NCBI RefSeq assembly: GCF_000590475.1
Contig: NZ_CP007441.1
Coordinates: 1,362,091-1,426,090, forward strand
From: Stutzerimonas stutzeri
GTDB taxonomy: Bacteria; Pseudomonadota; Gammaproteobacteria; Pseudomonadales; Pseudomonadaceae
Direction: 5' to 3'
DNA: 64,000 nucleotides
Of this stretch, positions 25,092-32,306 are shown one piece after another. Under the pieces are notes generated by a model, which had not been told where the DNA came from, searched no databases, and saw only the letters and a list, made by a program, of their open reading frames with translations. The translations under genes and the position numbers were made by a program. How positions within the stretch are numbered: the stretch's first letter is position 1; each line of letters opens with the position of its first letter.

Positions 25092-25883
25092 TCAGTTTTC
25101 TGTCAGCTCTCTTAGAAAGTTTTGCAAAGCTAATCCAGGCTCGTCATCTTCCGACGTGATCATCCGAATACCCCACTGGCTGAGAATTTCTTCCTGCACC
25201 GGATTGGGTTTGTGCGAGAAGACATATGAGATCGGCCGGACCCCGAGCGTCTCATGCTCGTTCCACATTTTGGATAGTTTGTAGAACAACAGCCGGATGT
25301 TGGTATCGGATAGGCTGTAGCCGATAAACAGAACGGCTTTGCTCAAGGTGTCGGCGCGTAGCTTGATGTCGAGCGGTGTTTCGAACTGTAGTCGTTCGTA
25401 ATAGCTGGTCTCGTCCAATACGATCGAGTCGTCGTCATCGAAGTCGCCATGAAACTTGACGATTTGCCGAACACCGTCGCGCGCCTTTACCAGGTCACTG
25501 GCGTTGGCGATCTTAATGTAACCGACGCCATGAGCATCGTGGGCGTTCTCGAGCCAACGGTCGTAGTTGGTCGTGTAAATCGCTGGAAATCGACCCTGAA
25601 CGATCAAACGATGAATTTCAGAGTGGCGAATCTCGATGTTCTTATGCCATTCGCGGTCCATCCAGCTTCGCAGGGGGCCGATGTTGCCTTTCTTTATCCG
25701 ATAGTACTCAGCAAGCGAAAGGAAGTTTCCGTAGGTATCGAACACGTCTGGGTCGTAGTCGAGCTGTATGGCGATCTCGTCTATCAGATTTCGCCATGGA
25801 GGCAGCCCGATATTCGCCGATACGCCGGAACCTACGAAAAGGATCAATCGGTTATTCCGGTACGCCTCCAATAGCTTCTGCAT
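25092..25883 (-). CDS. SIR2-like (SIR2_2) NADase-type protein, second gene of SIR2/Ham1 unit
   Basis: This 263-residue protein is a complete single SIR2-like domain. The NAD-binding loop is FVGSGVSANIGLP at residues 16-28. The catalytic pair is Asn106 (TTNYD) and His145 (KFHGDFDDDD), and GYSLSD lies at 188-193. Such bacterial proteins, unlike deacetylase sirtuins, commonly degrade NAD+ as effectors of antiphage systems; there is no zinc-binding Cys4 module. It starts 10 bases after the stop of a Ham1-like gene, with GAGAGG before its ATG. Three 60-base lines count 27, 31 and 26 G+C, clearly below neighbouring genes, suggesting transfer. An antiphage role is inferred. Confidence 0.85.
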   Translation of the reverse strand: MQKLLEAYRNNRLILFVGSGVSANIGLPPWRNLIDEIAIQLDYDPDVFDTYGNFLSLAEYYRIKKGNIGPLRSWMDREWHKNIEIRHSEIHRLIVQGRFPAIYTTNYDRWLENAHDAHGVGYIKIANASDLVKARDGVRQIVKFHGDFDDDDSIVLDETSYYERLQFETPLDIKLRADTLSKAVLFIGYSLSDTNIRLLFYKLSKMWNEHETLGVRPISYVFSHKPNPVQEEILSQWGIRMITSEDDEPGLALQNFLRELTEN

Positions 25884-25893
25884 CGACTACCTC

Positions 25894-26442
25894 TCAGATC
25901 CCGCGCAGATGAGTGACAAATGCTTCCAGCGCTCGCTTGCGCATGGACAAGTCGTTATGCACGCCACCCAACTCGGCGAAAGTGCAGGAATAGCCGTCGG
26001 GAATGAACACGTTGTCCCACTCGAAGCCTTCATCGCCTGCCGGTTCGCGGGAAATCCTGCCAGCGACCTCGCCCTTGAAAAAGTGCCGCTTGCGGCCGTC
26101 GCAGTAGCCGATCAGGGTGCGTGCCACCGCTGAGGAGTCCTCCAGATTACCGATCAGCTCGGAGAAGCGCACCGCATGCAAACGGTCCCAGAACGTTTGG
26201 GTCAATCCGCCGGGGAAGCCGTTCAGGCTATTGATGAACAGGCCGGAATGCTCGACGAACACCGGTTTGCCTATCAGCTTGAAGGCGTGCAGCAGCTTGT
26301 CGCTGACCAGCAGGTTCAGATCCTCTGTCTGCGTTTCAACGATGCGTACCGGAAAGTTGATGATCTCGATGCCTTGCTGCCCAAGAAACTCTCCGGCATC
26401 GCGAATCTTCTGCTCGTTGACCGAAGCAAAGCGGATCTTCAT
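25894..26442 (-). CDS. Ham1/RdgB-like nucleoside triphosphate pyrophosphatase family protein, first gene of SIR2/Ham1 unit
   Basis: The protein has 182 residues with the Ham1/ITPase fold plan: SVNEQK (7-12, equivalent of TGNxxK), the glycine strand FVEHSGLFI (62-70), LNGFPGGLTQ (73-82), ISREPAGDEGFEWDNVFIP (130-148) and SMRKRAL (166-172). True housekeeping enzymes have Asp at the position of His65 (DDSGL or EDSGL), so the usual catalytic Asp is replaced. The protein may bind or sense nucleotides, or use an altered site. It is not a likely rdgB, which is part of core loci elsewhere. The tight coupling to the SIR2 gene suggests a shared job. Confidence 0.8.
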   Translation of the reverse strand: MKIRFASVNEQKIRDAGEFLGQQGIEIINFPVRIVETQTEDLNLLVSDKLLHAFKLIGKPVFVEHSGLFINSLNGFPGGLTQTFWDRLHAVRFSELIGNLEDSSAVARTLIGYCDGRKRHFFKGEVAGRISREPAGDEGFEWDNVFIPDGYSCTFAELGGVHNDLSMRKRALEAFVTHLRGI

Positions 26443-26578
26443 GTCAGTTACCTGGCTGCGTTATTCGGAATCCCGGATGCCGCAGGACGTGCGTCTTGCC
26501 CCACACAGGTATGACGCAGCGATATGCTGAGGGTTCGACGTTCAGCCCATCGGCTAGCTTGAGTCTAGATGGCGGCCG

Positions 26579-27007
26579 CTACGGATGCGCCGGGCATCCT
26601 CGCCTCCCGGCTTGGAAGATGCGATCTGCCGGTACTCGTAGCTGCAGCAGCAGATAGTCGGCGAAGTCCGCTGAATAGCCCTGCCTGGCAATGGCCTGGG
26701 CCATGCATTCGAGCCAGGCATCGCGCTCGGTTTCGCCTACCGACCAGCGCGTGTGAAATTGCGGGATGCTGATGCTGCCGAATTTCTCCGCATAACGGCG
26801 CGGCCCTCCCAGCCAGCCGCAGAGAAACGCCGCCAGCCGTTCGCGTGAGGGACTCAGCTCCTGCGGGTACAGGCGACGCACACAGGCGGCTGCTTCGGTT
26901 TCGTCCATGACTCGATAGAAGTCGGCAACCAGCCGCTCGATGCCGGCCTCGCCGCCAGCGGCGAGGAATGACGCGTCACCTACGCCAAACGGAACGGTTG
27001 TAATCAT
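26579..27007 (-). CDS. Group II truncated haemoglobin
   Basis: This is a 142-residue 2-on-2 globin. PFGVGDASFLAAGGEAGIERLVADFY is the N-terminal A-B helix region. YPQELSPSRERLAAFLCGWLGGPRRYAEKFG matches group II (trHbO) members with LxxFLxGWLGGP. The proximal His is in FHTRWSVGETERDAWLECM. Such globins bind O2 or NO and help in oxidative or nitrosative stress. It lies 136 bases upstream (leftward reading) of the Ham1-like gene; the gap suggests a separate promoter for that gene. It is transcribed away from the universal stress protein gene. Confidence 0.92.
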   Translation of the reverse strand: MITTVPFGVGDASFLAAGGEAGIERLVADFYRVMDETEAAACVRRLYPQELSPSRERLAAFLCGWLGGPRRYAEKFGSISIPQFHTRWSVGETERDAWLECMAQAIARQGYSADFADYLLLQLRVPADRIFQAGRRGCPAHP

Positions 27008-27042
27008 AAGCTGGCCTTGAAAAATGGGTTTTCCGCCGGGGA

Positions 27043-27056
27043 TTGATCCAGAACAA
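27043..27056 (+). promoter_or_regulatory. Candidate Anr/FNR box upstream of the universal stress gene
   Basis: TTGAT-CCAG-AACAA matches the Anr consensus TTGAT-N4-ATCAA in nine of ten defined bases and lies 75 bases before the usp ATG. Several Pseudomonas universal stress proteins are Anr-dependent, and a globin gene reads away on the other side. The promoter elements are not clear, so the spacing to the start is unverified. Confidence 0.5.
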
Positions 27057-27130
27057 TGGATGCGATTCCAGCAGCCGGAAGCTGTTGGGTGTTGGTCTAT
27101 GCTGTCTTAATCACTCGATGGAGCCCCGCT

Positions 27131-27562
27131 ATGCGCAATATTCTTCTAGCTTACGACGGTTCGGACAACGCTAAACGAGCGTTGCAATACATCATCGATT
27201 TCGCCACCGATGCGCCTAAGTCGCTCCAGGTGCATGTTTTGAATGTGCAGCAGGAGCCGGTGCTTTATGGAGAATTCGTCACTGCGGATGCGGTTGAAGA
27301 GCTGAACAAGAGCTTTCTCGATAAATCGCGCCGCACTCTAGCTGAAGCCGCTACGGCGCTGCAGACGGCCGGGATTGCGCATCAGACCCACGCGATTTTG
27401 GGCAGTGTGGCGGAGCAGGTGAACGACGCGGTGCAGCGGTTCGGATGCGACACCGTGGTAATGGGTACCCGTGGCCTGGGCAGTTTTACCGGCATGCTGA
27501 TGGGCTCGGTTGCCAACCGCGTGGTTCATGAGGTCTCGGTGCCGGTACTGCTGGTGAAGTGA
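27131..27562 (+). CDS. Universal stress protein (UspA family)
   Basis: This is a single Usp domain of 143 residues. The N-terminus MRNILLAYDGSDNAKRAL carries the first nucleotide-binding Asp. The C-terminal MGTRGLGSFTGMLMGSVANRVVHEVSVPVLLV contains the G-x2-G-x9-G-S/T ATP-binding motif. I start at ATG 27131, since upstream in-frame sequence does not look like protein. Members are cytoplasmic stress-survival proteins, often induced by oxygen limitation in Pseudomonas. A candidate Anr box lies upstream and a terminator 16 bases after the stop. Confidence 0.95.
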   Translation: MRNILLAYDGSDNAKRALQYIIDFATDAPKSLQVHVLNVQQEPVLYGEFVTADAVEELNKSFLDKSRRTLAEAATALQTAGIAHQTHAILGSVAEQVNDAVQRFGCDTVVMGTRGLGSFTGMLMGSVANRVVHEVSVPVLLVK

Positions 27563-27577
27563 CCGGCGCTGAGATGC

Positions 27578-27602
27578 CGGACTAAGATCAGTCCGTTTTT
27601 TT
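27578..27602 (+). terminator. Rho-independent terminator after the usp gene
   Basis: A 6-bp stem CGGACT/AGTCCG (27578-27583 with 27590-27595) is followed by seven T. The second arm and T run lie inside the convergent HNH gene, where they encode its KKKTD end. Confidence 0.85.
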
Positions 27603-27932
27603 CTTGAGAAGATCGCCCAGGTTGGCGAAGGCCTTGAAGGTCTCCTTCGGGCCCAGGTCGCCGCCTGGCTTGGCTTCGGCGTGGTACTGATTGTCCGTAT
27701 AGCGCGAGTGCTCGTTGTCGTGGCAATACAGGCAGAGCAGTTCCCAGTTCGAGCCATCCTCGGGGTTGTTATCGTGGTTATGGTCCTTGTGGTGGACCGT
27801 CAACTCGCTCAGCCGCTTGCCTGAGAACTCCCTGGCACAGCGTCCGCAGACCCAGGGGTACATCTTCAGCGCCTTTTCGCGATAGCCCTGTTCGCGCTGG
27901 GCGTAGGGCGTGTTCGGTTTGCTCGTACTCAT
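27588..27932 (-). CDS. YajD-like HNH nuclease family protein
   Basis: This 114-residue protein has a Cys4-HNH zinc site: CGRC at 29-32, the catalytic-type segment ELTVHHKDHNHDNNPEDGSNWELLCLYCHDNEH at about 43-75. It resembles E. coli YajD, a member of the HNH nuclease superfamily with no established role. The tail is polar (DLGPKETFKAFANLGDLLKKKTD). It is not next to a restriction or toxin gene. The gene is 36 bases downstream of the YebC-family gene on the same strand and overlaps the usp terminator. Confidence 0.9.
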   Translation of the reverse strand: MSTSKPNTPYAQREQGYREKALKMYPWVCGRCAREFSGKRLSELTVHHKDHNHDNNPEDGSNWELLCLYCHDNEHSRYTDNQYHAEAKPGGDLGPKETFKAFANLGDLLKKKTD

Positions 27933-27968
27933 CGCTTCGTCCTGATTCGTTCCGCAGCGGATTGTCCG

Positions 27969-28673
27969 TCAGCCCGCGAGGCCGACGTAGACATTTTGTA
28001 CGTCGTCATGAGCGTCGATGGCGTTGAGGAAGGCTTCGACTTCCTCAAGCTGGGCGTCGGTCAGGGTCGTGACCGGATTTTTTGGACGATAGCCGAGCTG
28101 CGCCGATTGCACAGTAAAGCCCTGTTCGGGCAGGGCGCGGCAGACCACATCCATATCGGTGGCGTCACTGATGAACAGCGTGGCGCCATCTTCGGCTGCT
28201 TCGAAATCCTGCGCGCCGGCTTCGATCGCGGCCAACTCCGGATCGGCGTCAGTGGAGGCCGGCGCCGCTTCGATCATGCCGCAATGGTCGAAGTCCCAAG
28301 CTACCGAGCCGGACGCGCCGAGCTGACCCTTGCGGAACAGCACGCGGATCTCGGCCACGGTGCGGTTGACGTTGTCGGTCAGACATTCGACGATCACCGG
28401 CACCTGATGCGGGGCGAAACCTTCATAGGTGGTGCGTTCGTAGTGGACGCTTTCGCCGAGTAGGCCTGCGCCTTTCTTGATTGCGCGCTCCAGCGTTTCG
28501 CGAGGCATGGAGGCTTTCTTGGCCTGCTCGACCACCAGGCGCAGACGAGGGTTCATGTCCGGATCAGCACCACTGCGTGCGGCAATCATGATTTCCTTTG
28601 ACAGCTTGCCAAAGGTGCGTCCCTTCGCGTTGGCTGCTGCTTCCTTATGTTTCGCTTTCCACTGTGCGCCCAT
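27969..28673 (-). CDS. YebC/PmpR family DNA-binding regulator
   Basis: The protein has 234 residues. It starts MGAQWKAKHKEAAANAKGRTFGKL, the family's usual MGRxWxxxK plan, and continues with IMIAARSGADPDMNPRLRLVVEQAKKASMPRE and the acidic C-terminal domain. Many family members (TACO1/YebC) have recently been linked to translation of difficult sequences as well as transcription control. This copy is the YeeN-like/YebC second type rather than the ruvC-linked one, since no ruv genes are nearby. The frame continues upstream but the recognised family start is at 28673. Confidence 0.9.
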   Translation of the reverse strand: MGAQWKAKHKEAAANAKGRTFGKLSKEIMIAARSGADPDMNPRLRLVVEQAKKASMPRETLERAIKKGAGLLGESVHYERTTYEGFAPHQVPVIVECLTDNVNRTVAEIRVLFRKGQLGASGSVAWDFDHCGMIEAAPASTDADPELAAIEAGAQDFEAAEDGATLFISDATDMDVVCRALPEQGFTVQSAQLGYRPKNPVTTLTDAQLEEVEAFLNAIDAHDDVQNVYVGLAG

Positions 28674-28908
28674 GGTTACTCTCGTGATGTGTGCGGATTG
28701 ATGGTGTTCGTCGTCGGGTAACAATTCTAGCCCTTGCAGGGGAAGCAGGCACGGCCTGAGCGCGCGGTCTCCAGGTGAAGGGTTATCGGGTCGCGTGAAA
28801 CGCCGTAGGGTGATACCGACTGTATGGCCGATTTGCTCGCTTGCTGTATGTGTGCACTCGCATCGTGCTAGGGCTTTAATGAGATCTTTGCCTGCGGAGA
28901 AGCTTGCC

Positions 28909-29805
28909 ATGTCGCCCAAGGACCTGCTGCTGGCCCTGGTCGTGATCATCGTCTGGGGCATGAACTTCGTGGTGATCAAGATCGGCTTGGACGATATTCC
29001 ACCGATGTTGCTCGGTGCACTGCGTTTCATGCTCGCGGCGTTTCCCGCGATATTGTTCATTAAACGACCACAGATGCCGCTGCGCTGGCTGCTTGCCTAC
29101 GGCGCGACCATATCGCTGGGGCAGTTCGCCTTTCTGTTTTCGGCCATGAAGGTGGGCATGCCGGCTGGGCTAGCTTCGCTGGTGCTGCAATCGCAAGCGT
29201 TCTTCACGTTGTTCTTCGCGGCGTTGTTTCTCGGCGAGCGACTGCGCGCAACCAACCTGATCGGACTACTGATCGCCGCGGGCGGGCTCGTGTTGATTGG
29301 CTTGCAAGGCGACCGCAGCATGACCCTGGCGGGTTTCGTGCTGACCATCTGTGCGGCTTCTATGTGGGCGTTGGGCAACATCGTCACCCGCAAGGTCGGC
29401 AAGGTAAATCTGGTGGGGCTGGTGGTGTGGGGCAGCCTCATTCCTCCGATTCCGTTTTTCATCCTGTCCTGGCTGTTGGAAGGCCCGCAGGTAATCGAAA
29501 GCGCGCTACGTGGGTTCGGGTTGAGTTCGATGTTGGTGCTGATCTACCTGGCCTTCGGCGCGACTATCCTTGGCTATGGTTTGTGGAGCCGGCTGCTGTC
29601 GCGTTACCCGGCCAACACCGTGGCGCCTTTCTCGCTGCTGGTACCGGTCGTCGGGCTGACCTCGGCCGCGCTGCTGCTGGATGAGCATCTGGGCCTGTTG
29701 CAGGCCATCGGCGCGTTGCTGGTGATGCTGGGGCTGATCGTCAACGTGGGTGGGGGCTGGCTGGCAGGTCGTCTGCGCACGGCACTCGGTGGCTCGCCGG
29801 CTTGA
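28909..29805 (+). CDS. EamA family permease (DMT superfamily)
   Basis: This 298-residue inner-membrane protein has ten predicted helices in two EamA repeats (about 5-135 and 145-285). It begins MSPKDLLLALVVIIVWGMNF. A GGAGA ribosome-binding site supports ATG 28909 over further upstream in-frame starts. The plan matches RhaT/YdcZ-like drug/metabolite exporters such as the O-acetylserine/cysteine exporter group (EamA), but the substrate is not readable. A strong terminator follows six bases after the stop. Confidence 0.92.
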   Translation: MSPKDLLLALVVIIVWGMNFVVIKIGLDDIPPMLLGALRFMLAAFPAILFIKRPQMPLRWLLAYGATISLGQFAFLFSAMKVGMPAGLASLVLQSQAFFTLFFAALFLGERLRATNLIGLLIAAGGLVLIGLQGDRSMTLAGFVLTICAASMWALGNIVTRKVGKVNLVGLVVWGSLIPPIPFFILSWLLEGPQVIESALRGFGLSSMLVLIYLAFGATILGYGLWSRLLSRYPANTVAPFSLLVPVVGLTSAALLLDEHLGLLQAIGALLVMLGLIVNVGGGWLAGRLRTALGGSPA

Positions 29806-29810
29806 CAGCA

Positions 29811-29844
29811 AAATGCCCCGCGCCGGGAGCCGGGCGGGGCATTT
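29811..29844. terminator. Bidirectional terminator between EamA and the small basic gene
   Basis: An 11-bp perfect stem AAATGCCCCGC/GCGGGGCATTT (29811-29821 with 29834-29844) has A and T ends and serves two convergent genes. Confidence 0.8.
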
Positions 29845-29853
29845 CGGTCGATC

Positions 29854-29985
29854 TCAGCGGGCCGCGTGACTGCCCAGCAGAGGGGTCGCGCCGTTGGCTT
29901 TCTCTCGTTTGGCCACACGCTTCTCCTGTGCAGTCTTCAGCGGTTTCTTTTTCGCGTTCTTCTTTGTGTCCATACCCTTGCTCAT
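29854..29985 (-). CDS. Small very basic protein
   Basis: This 43-residue protein starts MSKGMDTKKNAKKKPLKTAQEK and is dominated by Lys in its first two thirds, ending GATPLLGSHAAR. An AGGCG site lies about six bases upstream of the chosen ATG. Similar short Lys-rich proteins (MSKGMDxKKxxKKKPxKT type) are widespread in Pseudomonas and Burkholderia genomes as hypothetical proteins. Nucleic-acid or ribosome binding would suit the charge but is not shown. It lies between the EamA terminator and the chemoreceptor gene; the 170 bases up to the latter show nothing else. Confidence 0.7.
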   Translation of the reverse strand: MSKGMDTKKNAKKKPLKTAQEKRVAKREKANGATPLLGSHAAR

Positions 29986-30155
29986 GGTGTCGCCTCGCGG
30001 ATAGATGGCTGGGTTGCGCGTCCCTGCAACGGGCTGCTCTGTGGCCTGTGCACCTCGAAGTGGCTTGAAGAAGATGGAGTCGAGACTACGCCTGATTGGT
30101 GGGGCTGGATAGCGACACTTTTGTACCGCGACCAGCCCCGGCGCGGCAGTGGCCA

Positions 30156-32078
30156 TCAGACTTTGAATCGGCTTATCAAAGTCTGAAGTTCGTTGCCCAG
30201 ACGAGCCAGTTCGGCGGTGGAGGTGGCGGTTTCCTGAGCCGCTTCGGCGGACCGGTCGGCCACGTCGCGCACGCTGAGTACGCTGCGGTTGATCTCTTCG
30301 GCGACCGAACTCTGCTGCTCGGCGGCCGTGGCGATCTGCAGGTTCATCGCTTGGATGACCGATACCGTTTCGGTGATCGCCTGCAGCTCCTGGCCGACCT
30401 CCCTAGCCAGGGCGACGGTTTCCACGGCGAGGCCACTACTGCTGTCCATCATGCCGGAAGCGTTACGTGCCCCTTTTTGCAGATTGCCGATGAGTGCTTC
30501 GATCTGCGCGGTCGACTGCTGCGTGCGTTGCGCCAAGTTGCGCACTTCGTCTGCGACCACGGCAAAGCCCCTGCCAGCCTCACCGGCGCGCGCGGCCTCG
30601 ATGGCGGCATTGAGTGCCAGCAGGTTGGTTTGCTCGGCGATACCGTTGATAACGGTCAGCACCGTGCTGATGCCGTCGGTCTCTTGATTCAGCCGGGTCA
30701 TCGCCTCGGCCGATAAATTGACCTCGCTGGACAGATGATCGATCTGTGCCAGCGCCCGTTGCACGACGGCATTTCCCTTGGCTGCCTGCTCGTCCGCGCG
30801 CTTGGCAGCTCCGGAGGCTTGTTCGGCATTGCGTGCCACTTCCTGCACCGTGGCGGTCATTTCATGCATCGCCGTGGCGACCTGATCGGTTTCCTGCCGC
30901 TGGCTGTTTACGCCCGCGCTGGTCTGTTCGGTCACGGTCGACAGTTGGTCGGAGGCGGTCGCCAGCTGCGTGGTGATGCCGCTGATATGGCCGATCAACT
31001 GCTGAAGATTACGGCGCGTCTTGCCCATGGCCTCGAGCAGCTGGCCAAATTCGTCGTTACGTTTCTCGATCTCATGCCCGGTCATGTCGCCGGAGCCGAT
31101 GCGCTCGGCTAGACGTACGGCCTGATCGAGCGGTCGAGTGATCTGGCGAACCATCAGGGCACTGATCAGCACGCCGAGCATAATAGCGAGCAAGGTAACC
31201 CCCATCACTTGGAGCTTTTTCACGCGGGCGTCGGCTGCGCGCTTTTGCGTTTGGCTGGAAATGATCCCCTGCGCATGATCGTAGAGCGTGGCGAAGATCG
31301 CCTCCATGTCCTGGCGCGCCTGCTGCTGTCGAGCAACGATCGGCGGTAGCTTTTTCACCAGCTCGACATATTCGTTGGCGCTCGCTTTGAGTGTTTTCAG
31401 GCTGTCGGCTTGAGGGCCGATCAGCTCCTCCTCCAGCGGCGCGATGGCGGCGTTAAGCGTTTCGAATTGCTGGTTCAGTGTCTGCAAGGCCGCTTCGGAT
31501 TCCTCCATCAGATAGCCTCGCACGGTGAAGCGCAGCAGCCGATTCTGCTTCGACAATTCGGTAGTGAGCAGCGCGATGTTCGCGATATCACCGCTCGGGT
31601 GCAGGACCGGATTGCCGTACATCCCGTTCCAGCGGCGCTCCAGGTCGGCAATCAGTTTGTCGGTGGTGTTGCCTGCCTCGACCCAGTTGGCCCGGGTTTG
31701 CTTTTTCAATTCACGCAACGCCGCCAGTTTGGCGAAGGCCTCTTGGTAACGGCCTGCTTCGTTGGCAATGTTTTCCAAGTACTGCCGATCTTGCGGTTCG
31801 GAGAAGTCGGCTCGTTGTTGCTCGACCAGCTGGGTGATCGTTGCTACCGCGTCGGCTACGCGAGCGGCATATTTGGCATCGCCGCGTTCCTCGAAGCGCA
31901 CCTGGGCATAGCGGATTTCATTGGCTTCGTTGAGAAGGCTTTCAGCGGTTTGCGCTTTGTCGCTACGTGAAATCAGTGCGTCCATGCTGAACACGCCGAT
32001 GGTGGCGACGCAGATGGTGAGCAGCAGAACCGCGGCGAAGCCTAGAGCCAGCTTGGTGCTGACCTTGAGATTCTTCAT
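30156..32078 (-). CDS. Methyl-accepting chemotaxis protein with HBM-type sensor domain
   Basis: This 640-residue chemoreceptor has a first membrane helix at about 9-31, a periplasmic all-helical domain of about 250 residues resembling the helical bimodular (HBM) fold, and a second membrane helix at about 292-312. A HAMP domain follows at about 315-365, then a cytoplasmic signalling domain with the hairpin tip INGIAEQTNLLALNAAIEAA. HBM receptors bind organic acids or polyamines; residues NRLLRFTVRGYLMEES are typical of the family. It ends SRFKV with no CheR-docking pentapeptide. No other che genes are nearby. Confidence 0.93.
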   Translation of the reverse strand: MKNLKVSTKLALGFAAVLLLTICVATIGVFSMDALISRSDKAQTAESLLNEANEIRYAQVRFEERGDAKYAARVADAVATITQLVEQQRADFSEPQDRQYLENIANEAGRYQEAFAKLAALRELKKQTRANWVEAGNTTDKLIADLERRWNGMYGNPVLHPSGDIANIALLTTELSKQNRLLRFTVRGYLMEESEAALQTLNQQFETLNAAIAPLEEELIGPQADSLKTLKASANEYVELVKKLPPIVARQQQARQDMEAIFATLYDHAQGIISSQTQKRAADARVKKLQVMGVTLLAIMLGVLISALMVRQITRPLDQAVRLAERIGSGDMTGHEIEKRNDEFGQLLEAMGKTRRNLQQLIGHISGITTQLATASDQLSTVTEQTSAGVNSQRQETDQVATAMHEMTATVQEVARNAEQASGAAKRADEQAAKGNAVVQRALAQIDHLSSEVNLSAEAMTRLNQETDGISTVLTVINGIAEQTNLLALNAAIEAARAGEAGRGFAVVADEVRNLAQRTQQSTAQIEALIGNLQKGARNASGMMDSSSGLAVETVALAREVGQELQAITETVSVIQAMNLQIATAAEQQSSVAEEINRSVLSVRDVADRSAEAAQETATSTAELARLGNELQTLISRFKV

Positions 32079-32306
32079 TATTGTTTTTCCTCAGGCGGGC
32101 AGATTGCCAATGACGAGAAGTCATATTGCGACATCGGCTATTTTTACCTGAACTTGAGACTGTTGTCAGACGACTGTTTCGCTGAAATGCTGCATCCGTC
32201 CTCTCCGCTTATTGGCTACGCCAGGCGGCGTTGGCGCCTGGATCGCTTGGTAAAGCCGGTAGGCCGCGCTAGGCTCGCGGTTCCTACTTGATGAACGAGC
32301 CTAGCC

